This document shows positions 14,467 through 22,037 of a stretch of 32,841 bases of DNA, piece after piece; the stretch's first letter is position 1, and each line of letters starts with the position of its first letter. The translations under genes were made by a program, and so were the position numbers. Where the stretch lies: the NCBI RefSeq assembly GCF_019331735.1, contig NZ_JAHBBH010000029.1, positions 1-32,841 of the forward strand. Reading direction: 5' to 3'. Under the pieces are notes generated by a model. That model made no database searches. It saw only the letters and a program-made list of their open reading frames with translations, and had not been told where the DNA came from. Origin of the DNA: Bifidobacterium miconis. Lineage in GTDB: Bacteria > Actinomycetota > Actinomycetes > Actinomycetales > Bifidobacteriaceae.

Positions 14467-15999
14467 ATGGCTGATGCAACGCTGCGGTACATGGCGACGC
14501 ACGATTCATTGACGGTATGGTGGGACCGACCGGACGACGCCGGCGCCAAGCGGCGCTACCGCGTGATGGTCAACGGCGAGATGGAACGCGAAACGAGCGT
14601 GACGCACTGCACGATCCGCGGTCTGCAACCGTCGCAGACGTACCGCGTCGCCGTGCGGCTCGACGCCGACGGTTCCGGCCGATTCCACGGTCTGGCGAGC
14701 GTCGAGGCGCGCACGACCGCCGTCAAGCGCGTGCTGGACGTCACCCAGCCGCCGTATTACGCGGTCGGCGACGGACACAAGCTCAACACTGCGGCCATCC
14801 AGCAGGCGCTGGACGACTGCGGCGCCGATTCGGTCGTGGTGATCCCCGCCGGCACGTTCCTGACCGGCGCGCTGCGTATGCACTCGCACACCGAACTCGT
14901 CGTGTCCAAGGGCGCAACGCTGCAGGGCACCACGGATCCGGCCGACTACGAGCCGTACATCCGCAGCCGGTTCGAGGGCATCGAAATGGACTGCCTGTCG
15001 AGCCTGATCAACATCGGCGAACTCGACCACGACGGCCCGGCCAACGTCACCGACGTGACGATCCGCGGCGAAGGCGCGATCCTGAGCGGCGGGCGCGAGC
15101 TCATGCGCAATGTGATCGAACGCGAAAAGCAGCGCATCCGCGACGGCCGGTCCACCGCGCCGGCCGCGGTCGGACGCCCGGACGGCGACGACACGGTGCC
15201 GGGACGCGTGCGTCCGCGTCTGATCAACATGAGCAACGCCAGCCGCGTCACGATCGCTGGGCTCACGCTCGGCCAGTCGGCCAGCTGGAACGTACATATG
15301 ATCTACAGCGATCACATCGTCACGCACGGCTGCACGTTCCGGTCGAAGGGCGTGTTCAACGGCGACGGCTGGGATCCGGACTCTTCGACCGACTGCACGG
15401 TCTTCGACTGCACGTTCGAGACCGGCGACGACGCGATCGCGATCAAGTCCGGCAAGAACCCGGAAGGCAACGTCATCAACCGGCCGAGCCGGAACATCCG
15501 CATCTTCGATTGTCGGGCCGAGTTCGGCTTCGGCATCACGCTCGGCTCGGAAATGTCGGGCGGCATCGCGAACGTGCGTATCTGGGACTGCGACATGTCG
15601 CGCACCTCGTTCGGCCTGGAGATCAAGGCGACGCGCAAGCGCGGCGGCTACGTGCGCGACGTGCGCGCGTATGACAGCACGTTCTCGCACATCCAGCTGC
15701 ACGGCGTGCCCTACAACGACGACGGCGAGGATTCCGGACAGGTGCCGGTGTTCGAGGACATGCTGTTCGACGACGTGCGCATCGAGGACCGTTTCCCCGC
15801 CTCCGGCGACGCGCGCGGCAAGGGCCGCGACATCGAGGTGTGCGGCTTCGACGCGGAGCACCCGGCGCACGACATCGAGTTCCGAGGTCTGAAGATCACG
15901 CCCACACAGCCGGGGGAGGTCGATCCCGATGCCAACGGCATGGGCAACATCCGCCTGCGGTTCGCGCAGGGCATCCGTTTCACGGGGGACTGCGAGTAA
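14467..15999 (+). CDS. GH28 family polygalacturonase-type glycosidase
   Basis: Predicted cytoplasmic pectin-fragment hydrolase of 510 residues. Residues 1-84 look like a fibronectin-III-type domain; from about 100 a right-handed beta-helix begins (LNTAAIQQALDDCG, IPAGTFLTGAL). The GH28 core is clear: NGDGWDPDSS (298-307), the Asp pair TGDDA (Asp321, Asp322), LGSEMSGG (359-366) and Lys387 in GLEIKATRKRGGYVRD. Two usual residues are changed: the His of the GHG motif is absent (EFGFGITLGSEM) and the RIK Arg is Glu385. There is no signal peptide, so it should act on imported oligogalacturonides, most likely as an exo-enzyme. GAGG lies 5 bases before the ATG. It is followed by a strong terminator. 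It may form a unit with GH43 but has its own operator. Confidence 0.9.
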   Translation: MADATLRYMATHDSLTVWWDRPDDAGAKRRYRVMVNGEMERETSVTHCTIRGLQPSQTYRVAVRLDADGSGRFHGLASVEARTTAVKRVLDVTQPPYYAVGDGHKLNTAAIQQALDDCGADSVVVIPAGTFLTGALRMHSHTELVVSKGATLQGTTDPADYEPYIRSRFEGIEMDCLSSLINIGELDHDGPANVTDVTIRGEGAILSGGRELMRNVIEREKQRIRDGRSTAPAAVGRPDGDDTVPGRVRPRLINMSNASRVTIAGLTLGQSASWNVHMIYSDHIVTHGCTFRSKGVFNGDGWDPDSSTDCTVFDCTFETGDDAIAIKSGKNPEGNVINRPSRNIRIFDCRAEFGFGITLGSEMSGGIANVRIWDCDMSRTSFGLEIKATRKRGGYVRDVRAYDSTFSHIQLHGVPYNDDGEDSGQVPVFEDMLFDDVRIEDRFPASGDARGKGRDIEVCGFDAEHPAHDIEFRGLKITPTQPGEVDPDANGMGNIRLRFAQGIRFTGDCE

Positions 16000-16002
16000 G
16001 TC

Positions 16003-16038
16003 GTTTCGGCCCCTTTCCCAGCGAGGAGGGGCCGAAAC
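16003..16038. terminator. Bidirectional terminator hairpin
   Basis: GTTTCGGCCCCT (16003-16014) and AGGGGCCGAAAC (16027-16038) form a perfect 12-bp stem with a 12-base loop. It starts 4 bases after the GH28 stop and lies 9 bases before the lacI-3 stop, so it serves both converging genes. Confidence 0.85.
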
Positions 16039-16046
16039 ACCCCAGC

Positions 16047-17096
16047 TCAGGCGGTCGATTCACGCTGCTCGAGCGTATATCCAGAGATCACCTTGACGGC
16101 CCGGGACGGCGTATCGGCGTCGATGGTTTCCAGCAGCAGCGAGACGGCCATGTCCGCCAATTGGGCGAAATCGATCGAGATGGTGCTCAACGACGGCTGC
16201 GTAAACGCGGCGGGGCGGGTGCCGTTGAACCCGATGACCTTCACGTCTTCGGGAATCCGCACTCCCCCGGCCGTCAATCCGCCGATAAGGCCGACGCCAT
16301 TGGTGTCGGTATTGCACGCGAAGCCGTCGAAGCAGCCGGGTTCGGATGCCAGACGTTCCATGATCTTGTCCGCCGCCGATCTCCCTCCCCGCTCGTCGGG
16401 TCGGCACGGAAAGAACGAACGCTCGTCATAGGCAAGACCATGATCGATCATCGCCGTGAGCGCACCACGGGTGCGCTTGTCGTTGGACGAATTGGCCGAG
16501 GCCATGCCACGGTCATCGAGATACCGCATGCCCACGAAACCGATGCGACGGCATCCACGATCGATCAGATGCTCCACGGCGGCGCGCATGCCGTCCTCGT
16601 TCGGGGGGTTGACTGCGCTGAGCACGTTCGCCCGCCCCTCATAGCCGAACAGCACCGTCGGCTTGCCCAGCGTCAGGGTCCGCACCTCCTCGGCGTTCAG
16701 GCCACCGGTAGCGACGATCATGCCGTCGCAATACTGCCCGAATCCCTGCGCACCGACCAGACCCTCCTCCGCCCGCTCACGCATGGAATGTGCCTGCTGG
16801 AAGATCGGCAACACGCCGCGTCCGGTGGCGGCATCATAGATGTGTGCGATGAGCCTGGACCAGAAGGGATCGTCGAAATCGTCGATCAGGATACCGATGG
16901 TGCCACTTTTCCCCGTTTTCAACGCGCTCGCCTTGGTGTTGATGCGATAATTCAACGTCTCCGCGGCCTCGACGACGCGCCTGCGTGTCGCCTCGCTGAC
17001 CCCCGGCTTGTTGCGCAACGCGTATGACGCGGCCATGGCCGACACCCCGGCCGCCTTGGCCACGTCGCGCATCGTCACCTTGGTTGGTTCGGCCAT
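16047..17096 (-). CDS. LacI-family transcriptional repressor (LacI-3)
   Basis: Repressor of 349 residues. The HTH lies near residues 7-26 (TMRDVAKAAGVSAMAASYAL), followed by NKPGV, and the effector domain starts at GTIGILIDDFDDPFWSRLI. The C-terminus GYTLEQRESTA parallels GYTVTERESA of LacI-1, and both share the NKPGV segment, so they are paralogues. The ATG at 17096 has AAAGGA 10 bases upstream; a GTG at 17105 is too near that site. It is divergent from the lipoprotein-permease operon at 17378, with paired operator-like repeats in between, and is very likely its repressor. In the recognition-helix region TVSR is replaced by AASY, so its operator should differ from that of LacI-2. Confidence 0.93.
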   Translation of the reverse strand: MAEPTKVTMRDVAKAAGVSAMAASYALRNKPGVSEATRRRVVEAAETLNYRINTKASALKTGKSGTIGILIDDFDDPFWSRLIAHIYDAATGRGVLPIFQQAHSMRERAEEGLVGAQGFGQYCDGMIVATGGLNAEEVRTLTLGKPTVLFGYEGRANVLSAVNPPNEDGMRAAVEHLIDRGCRRIGFVGMRYLDDRGMASANSSNDKRTRGALTAMIDHGLAYDERSFFPCRPDERGGRSAADKIMERLASEPGCFDGFACNTDTNGVGLIGGLTAGGVRIPEDVKVIGFNGTRPAAFTQPSLSTISIDFAQLADMAVSLLLETIDADTPSRAVKVISGYTLEQRESTA

Positions 17097-17190
17097 GACA
17101 GCCACATCCTTTCACCATCGAAGCAAGCCATGCTTCCCATACGCCCACCCGAGCATACGGCGTGTCGCAGACTCATGTCCCGTAAACCAT

Positions 17191-17275
17191 TGATTTACTT
17201 TATAAATCAGACTATATCACCTTTTGTAAAGCTAGTTAAAGCCACTATTTCTCTCACAATAATTTGACTTTACAA
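17191..17275. promoter_or_regulatory. Operator region of the second importer operon
   Basis: Within this AT-rich divergent region lie a palindrome TGATTTA-N5-TAAATCA (17191-17209) and an inverted pair TTGTAAAG (17224-17231) / CTTTACAA (17268-17275), 44 bp apart. Both kinds fit repressor half-sites. The 281-bp region between lacI-3 and the lipoprotein gene holds no gene. Confidence 0.5.
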
Positions 17276-17377
17276 TACTTTATCGGTACAGTTCATGGTG
17301 TTGCCACCAATCGATGATTGACACCAGCGCCACACCGCCGTGGGCGCTGAATCATCGCATCGTCAAAGGAGAACACC

Positions 17378-18976
17378 ATGGGCACACGGCACACCACCCC
17401 GATCATCGCCGCCATATGCGCGCTTCCGCTCGTCCTGTCCGGCTGCGGCGCCGGACAGGACGCCAACACCGACGCCAACGGCAAGCCGATCCTCAATGTC
17501 ACCGTCACCAAACATTCCCTGACCAAGCCGCTCAAGGATATGAACTGGCCGAAGGCATTGGAGAAGGCCTGCGACTGCACGGTGAAATGGAGCGAGGTCA
17601 GCTCCGACTGGGACACCAAGAAGCAGGCGATCCTAGCCTCCAAGAAGGTCCCCGACGTAGCGATCTCCGCCTTCGGCGACAACGACATGGCCACCTACGG
17701 CTCCCTGTTCCTCGATCTGAGTCAGGAACTCGACTCCATGCCCAACGTCAAGGCGATGTTCCAGACCGACCCCAAGGCCAAGGCCGTCGCCGAAACCACC
17801 GACGGGAAGATCTATTCGCTGCCCGCCGATCTGCAGGATCTGCCACAGCCGAAATCCAACCGCCGCATGTACGTCAACAAGCAGTGGCTGGACAAGCTCG
17901 GGCTCAAGGTGCCCACCACATGGGATGAGCTCTATGACGTGCTGGAAGCATTCAAGACGCAGGATCCGAATGGCAACGGCAAAGCCGACGAAATCCCCAT
18001 GGACTTCGCTCCGATCGGCACCAGCGGACTCGGCGACGGCACGCCGGTTCACCTGCTCGGCAGCACCGGGTTGCCGCTGACCGGCACCGTATACACGCAA
18101 GGCATCTTCGTCGAGGACGGCAAGGTCAAGAACTATTACGAGGACACCCGCTACAAGCAGCTCATCGAGTTCCTCAACAGACTCTGGAAGGCGGGACTGA
18201 TCAGCGATAAGGCGTTCACCCAGGACTACTCCCAGTTCCAGTCGGTCGCCCGCGGCAACGGGGACGAAGCCACCGTCGGATTCACTTGGGGCAGCACCAT
18301 CGAGGATCGATTCGGTGCGCAGCTGAAATCGCAGTACGTCTCCATCGACCAGCTCGAGGCCGAAGCGGGACAATCCGCCAAAAAGGTGTGGTATCTCAAG
18401 GAGGATGCGCAACGCTACCTGCCCGGCAAGCTGTCCATCTCCGCCAAAGTCGCCAACAAGGAGGCCGCACTCAAATTCGCCGACGCATTCTACGACCCCG
18501 ACGTCTCCATCCAAGCTCGGTTCGGCGACATGGGCACCGACGTCGAGAAGATCGGCGATAAGCAGTACAAGGTGCTGCCGCCCTCCGATTCCTCCAAGGA
18601 CTCCAGTACCTGGGCATGGACCGAATCGCTCAAGGAGAACGCCCCCTGCTGGCTCCAAGGCAAGATCGAGCCCTCGGAGGAATACAAGCTCAGGCTTGAA
18701 GAGGACGCGCCACTGGCCGACTCCTACGCCAATCAGGATCCCATCAAGGACCAATGGCCATTGGAGATCAAGATGAACACGGCGGATCTGAACTCGATCT
18801 CTCTGAACAACTCGACGATCCTCAACACCGCCGTGTCGAACTTCGGCAAATGGGTCACCAAAGGCGGCGTGGACGCCGAATGGGATTCCTACGTGCAAAC
18901 CCTCAAGCAGGCGAACATCGAACAGAACACCGAAATCTACCAGAAGTACTACGACGCATGGCTCGCCAAGCAGTAA
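17378..18976 (+). CDS. Extracellular solute-binding lipoprotein (LipO/AlgQ type), second copy
   Basis: Lipid-anchored receptor of 532 residues. The signal peptide ends in lipobox LSGC (Cys23). It carries the EF-hand-like loop DPNGNGKADE (196-205) typical of the polyuronate/complex-oligosaccharide binders AlgQ and LipO. An SD (AAAGGAG) lies 6 bases before the ATG. It leads an operon with two permeases (19112, 20213) and the GH115 remnant. It is a full-length paralogue of the protein at 1946: the EF loop, WLDKLGL and ACDCT-KWS segments are shared, while the ligand-contact regions differ, so the ligand probably differs too. A glucuronic-acid-decorated oligosaccharide is suggested by the former GH115 neighbour; this is inference. 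Confidence 0.93.
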   Translation: MGTRHTTPIIAAICALPLVLSGCGAGQDANTDANGKPILNVTVTKHSLTKPLKDMNWPKALEKACDCTVKWSEVSSDWDTKKQAILASKKVPDVAISAFGDNDMATYGSLFLDLSQELDSMPNVKAMFQTDPKAKAVAETTDGKIYSLPADLQDLPQPKSNRRMYVNKQWLDKLGLKVPTTWDELYDVLEAFKTQDPNGNGKADEIPMDFAPIGTSGLGDGTPVHLLGSTGLPLTGTVYTQGIFVEDGKVKNYYEDTRYKQLIEFLNRLWKAGLISDKAFTQDYSQFQSVARGNGDEATVGFTWGSTIEDRFGAQLKSQYVSIDQLEAEAGQSAKKVWYLKEDAQRYLPGKLSISAKVANKEAALKFADAFYDPDVSIQARFGDMGTDVEKIGDKQYKVLPPSDSSKDSSTWAWTESLKENAPCWLQGKIEPSEEYKLRLEEDAPLADSYANQDPIKDQWPLEIKMNTADLNSISLNNSTILNTAVSNFGKWVTKGGVDAEWDSYVQTLKQANIEQNTEIYQKYYDAWLAKQ

Positions 18977-19010
18977 ACCGGCGGCGATAGCACCACCACG
19001 ATAAGCCTGT

Positions 19011-19054
19011 GGGCGATCCAGAACCTTTTCCTTTCCTCCTCCAACGGATCGCCC
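19011..19054 (+). promoter_or_regulatory. Intercistronic stem-loop after the lipoprotein gene
   Basis: GGGCGATCC (19011-19019) and GGATCGCCC (19046-19054) are perfect complements around a pyrimidine-rich 26-base loop. It lies between the lipoprotein and permease genes, where a partial stop or RNA-stabilising hairpin would keep the receptor in excess over the permeases. Confidence 0.5.
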
Positions 19055-19111
19055 GCACCCCCTCTTCCATACCAATCATCAACGCATTCACATCATACGA
19101 ACGGACATGCG

Positions 19112-20092
19112 ATGACACTCACCACCTCCTCAATCACGCCGAACGAACCGAACACGGGCCCCGCACCAACCGCCGCGTCCTCCCCCAAACCGACATGGCT
19201 CCAATCGGCAAAACGCTACTGGCAGCTGTGGGCCATGCTGCTCCCCGCCGTCATCTTCGTGGCCATCTTCTCCTACGGACCAATGTACGGCATCCAACTC
19301 GCCTTCCGACGATTCGACATCACCAAGGGACTCACCGGCGGCGATTGGGTCGGTTTCGCATACTTCCGCCAGTTCTTCTCCAACCCCCAGTTCTGGCCGA
19401 TCATGCGCAACACCGTGGTCATCAGCCTCTGGACGCTGGTCATGGGCTTCATCGCACCGATTCTGCTGGCGCTGCTCATCAACCAGATCCACTCAAGGCG
19501 GGTGAAGGGATTCGTGCAGACCGTCACCTACATGCCGCACTTCATTTCCGTGGTCGTCATCGTGTCGATGATCAACCTGTTCCTCACCCCGTCCACCGGC
19601 ATTCTCACTCGCGCGCTCGCCGTGTTCGGCCTGCACGACGTGAACCTGCTCGGCAGCACGGGAGCCTTCCCGATGCTGTATTGGATGAGCGAGGTCTGGC
19701 AGCATGTCGGATGGAATTCGATCATCTACCTGGCCGCCCTGTCCTCGGTCGACCTCGCACTGTACGAGGCCGCCAAAATCGACGGCGCCGGCCGCCTGCA
19801 GCTCATCCGATACGTCGATCTACCGACGATTCTGCCCACTGCTGGCATTCTGCTCATCCTCAACATGGGCCACGTGCTCGGCGTCGGATTCGAGAAGGTG
19901 TACCTGATGCAGAACCCGCTCAATCTGCCGGCTTCCGAAGTCATCTCAACCTACACCTACAAGATGGGCATCCTGCAGAATCAGTTCAGCTATTCGACGG
20001 CCATCGGCCTGTTCAACATGGCGATCAACTTCGTGATGCTCGTGGTCGCCAATCAGATTTCCAAGAAAGTGTCCGACACCAGCGTGTTCTGA
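19112..20092 (+). CDS. Sugar ABC transporter permease, LplB type
   Basis: Integral membrane subunit of 326 residues with about six membrane segments, starting with one near residues 35-56 (LWAMLLPAVIFVAIF). PMYGIQLAFRRF and KGLTGGDWVGF mark the LplB/YteP family. The EAA loop that docks the ATPase is YEAAKIDGAGRLQLIRYVDLP. No strong SD precedes the ATG at 19112; it lies 135 bases downstream of the lipoprotein gene, after a stem-loop. It forms a heterodimer with the permease at 20213. It aligns with the partial permease at the left edge of the window. The importer lacks its own ATPase gene, as is usual for this family, which borrows a shared MsmX/MsiK-like subunit. Confidence 0.93.
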   Translation: MTLTTSSITPNEPNTGPAPTAASSPKPTWLQSAKRYWQLWAMLLPAVIFVAIFSYGPMYGIQLAFRRFDITKGLTGGDWVGFAYFRQFFSNPQFWPIMRNTVVISLWTLVMGFIAPILLALLINQIHSRRVKGFVQTVTYMPHFISVVVIVSMINLFLTPSTGILTRALAVFGLHDVNLLGSTGAFPMLYWMSEVWQHVGWNSIIYLAALSSVDLALYEAAKIDGAGRLQLIRYVDLPTILPTAGILLILNMGHVLGVGFEKVYLMQNPLNLPASEVISTYTYKMGILQNQFSYSTAIGLFNMAINFVMLVVANQISKKVSDTSVF

Positions 20093-20097
20093 TCCGC

Positions 20098-20131
20098 CGC
20101 CGCAATCGCCGCCGCGCCGCCGATTGCGGCG
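20098..20131 (+). promoter_or_regulatory. Intercistronic stem-loop between the two permease genes
   Basis: CGCCGCAATCG (20098-20108) pairs perfectly with CGATTGCGGCG (20121-20131) around a GC-only 12-base loop, 5 bases after the LplB-type stop. It is not followed by a U-tract. A processing or stability element is more likely than a full terminator, since the second permease is needed too. Confidence 0.5.
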
Positions 20132-20212
20132 CCCCGTTACGCGCCGCCGCAACCTCGTGCGACCGCACGCTCGCATTCCAGCATCGCATTCCAGTGAAGC
20201 AAAGGTTCAATC

Positions 20213-21172
20213 ATGTCTCAAACGAAACTCCAACCAGCCGCAAAGGTCGCAAAGACTCAGGCGATGCCTCTGCCGCACCGTCGCAGGGGCATATATAAGA
20301 CCCCGGGCGACTGGGCGGTCGACATCGTCATCGCCGCACTCATCACCGCGATCGTGCTCATGGTGCTGTATCCGCTGTGGTTTCTCCTGATCGCATCGGT
20401 ATCGAACCAGAACCTCGTCAACACCGGCAAGGTGGTCTGGTGGCCGAAAGGCTGGTCGACATACGGCTACGAGCAGATTTTCAAAGACTCTCGCATCTGG
20501 ACCGGCTACGCGAACACCATTCTGTACACGGTCGCCGGCACAGCGCTGAATCTCGTCGTCACGTTGCCCGCGGCATTCGCGCTGTCCCGCCGCGAGCTCA
20601 AAGGCCGTCGCATCGTCATGTTCTTCTTCACCGTAACCATGTTCGTCAGCGGCGGACTGATTCCCACCTACCTGCTGTACGAAAGCCTCGGCCTGCTCGA
20701 CAACTGGCTTGTGTTCGTGATTCCGAGCGCGGTGAACGTCTACAACCTCATCATCGCCCGATCGTTCTTCGAAACCTCCATCCCGGAGGAACTGCATGAC
20801 GCCGCACAAATCGACGGGCTGAGCTATTTCGGGTACTTCATCAAAATCGTGGTGCCGTTGTCCAGCGCGATCATCGCCGTCATCGGCCTGTACTACATGG
20901 TGGCCCACTGGAACGATTTCTTCACCGGCCTCGTGTACATCCAAACCACCTCCAAGCAGCCGCTGCAGCTGGTGCTGCGCGACATCCTGCTGTCCAATCA
21001 GGCGATGTCGGGAGGCAACGGCTCGGTGGATGGCGCCGGCTACGGTCAGGAATTCGCCGACTCAATCAAGTACGGCGTGATTATCGTCTCCACCCTGCCG
21101 CTGCTGATCGTCTACCCGTTCATCCAGAAATATTTCAACAAGGGCGTGATGATCGGCGCGGTCAAGGGCTGA
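20213..21172 (+). CDS. Sugar ABC transporter permease, LplC/YtcP type
   Basis: Second membrane subunit, 319 residues, with about six membrane segments. Family marks are YPLWFLLIASVSNQNLVNTGKV near the first segment, FVSGGLIPTYLL, and the EAA loop IPEELHDAAQIDGLSYFGYFIKIVVPLS; the C-terminus KYFNKGVMIGAVKG is the standard end of YtcP/LplC permeases. AAAGG lies 8 bases before the ATG at 20213. It pairs with the LplB-type protein at 19112. In Bacillus subtilis the related YtcP/YtcQ/YteP system takes up pectic oligosaccharides, which fits the uronate genes nearby. The downstream GH115 remnant starts 157 bases after this gene. Confidence 0.93.
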   Translation: MSQTKLQPAAKVAKTQAMPLPHRRRGIYKTPGDWAVDIVIAALITAIVLMVLYPLWFLLIASVSNQNLVNTGKVVWWPKGWSTYGYEQIFKDSRIWTGYANTILYTVAGTALNLVVTLPAAFALSRRELKGRRIVMFFFTVTMFVSGGLIPTYLLYESLGLLDNWLVFVIPSAVNVYNLIIARSFFETSIPEELHDAAQIDGLSYFGYFIKIVVPLSSAIIAVIGLYYMVAHWNDFFTGLVYIQTTSKQPLQLVLRDILLSNQAMSGGNGSVDGAGYGQEFADSIKYGVIIVSTLPLLIVYPFIQKYFNKGVMIGAVKG

Positions 21173-21329
21173 GCCGTGAAGTGTACAGTCCTATGGGCTG
21201 TCCGTAGGCTCAGCCTGAGCGAGACGGCAGTCGAGCGAAGGTCGGATTGAGTCCGAGCGTAGCGAGGTCCGTAATTGCAAGACTGAACGCAGAGCCGCAC
21301 CACACATCTTGCACAACAAGGATCATTCC

Positions 21330-21902
21330 ATGGCAACATCATCAACCGTTTCCTTTCCAATATGCACCGATTCCGGCACAACGCCTCTCCTCGTCGACGA
21401 CGCGCGCTCCGTCGATGAGGCCGCCGATGCCGCGGCCACATCGCAACGGACCTTCCGGCCAACGGTATCGTCGAAACCGGTCCGAGCGTACGCTATCGTG
21501 GTCTCTTCATCAACGACGAAGAACGCACGATCGACTGGGCGAAGGCCAAGTATCCGACCGAACACGGCACTCCTGACGTGAATTTCTACCGTCACGTCTT
21601 CGAACTGACGCTGCGATTGAAGCTGAACGTGCTGTGGCCAGCCATGCACGAGGGCACCACCGCGTTCAACACGGCCACGGACGATCACGGCACTCCGATC
21701 AACGCGCGCGAGGCCGCCGAATACGGCGTGATCATGTCCTCGTCGCATTGCGAGAACATGCTGCGCAACAACGTGGGCGAATGGCGCGACTGGTTCGACG
21801 CGCACCATGACGATTTCGACTGGCGCGGTGGCCGATTCGCTGCTCGGTCCCGCGGAGAGTCCTCTGCTGTCTGCCGGTGGCGCGATGCCGCCTGCAGACT
21901 GA
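21330..21902 (+). pseudogene. GH115 alpha-glucuronidase, decayed by two internal deletions
   Basis: Three pieces of a GH115 enzyme occur in order but in three frames. Piece 1 (21330 to about 21440) starts with an ATG and SD (AAGGA) and reads TPLLVDDARSVDEAADA, the family N-terminus. Piece 2 (about 21440-21825) reads PSVRYRGLFINDEERTIDWA, FYRHVFELTLRLKLNVLWPAM and EAAEYGVIMSSSHCENMLRNN, the start of the catalytic barrel. Piece 3 (about 21825-21902) reads ADSLLGPAESPLL, like the SYLGPPES C-terminal end of the family, then stops at TGA 17 bases before a strong terminator. An intact GH115 needs about 800-1000 residues, so most of the gene is gone. It would have removed glucuronic acid from xylan or similar polymers. 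The family match is by recognised motifs, not by search. Confidence 0.8.
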
Positions 21903-21918
21903 CGAATACAGACGAATG

Positions 21919-21970
21919 CGGGCGCGGGGTTGGAAACATGCCATTATGGATATTCCCAACCCCGCGCCCG
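21919..21970. terminator. Terminator of the second importer operon
   Basis: CGGGCGCGGGGTTGG (21919-21933) and CCAACCCCGCGCCCG (21956-21970) form a perfect 15-bp stem with a 22-base loop. It sits 17 bases after the GH115 remnant stop and 68 bases beyond the gluD end, so it separates converging units. Confidence 0.85.
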
Positions 21971-22037
21971 TTGCTCATAAGCGAATGTCCCTACCGCGAC
22001 TGGCACGGTCGTTGCATTCGCCGATGGCCGAATCGGA

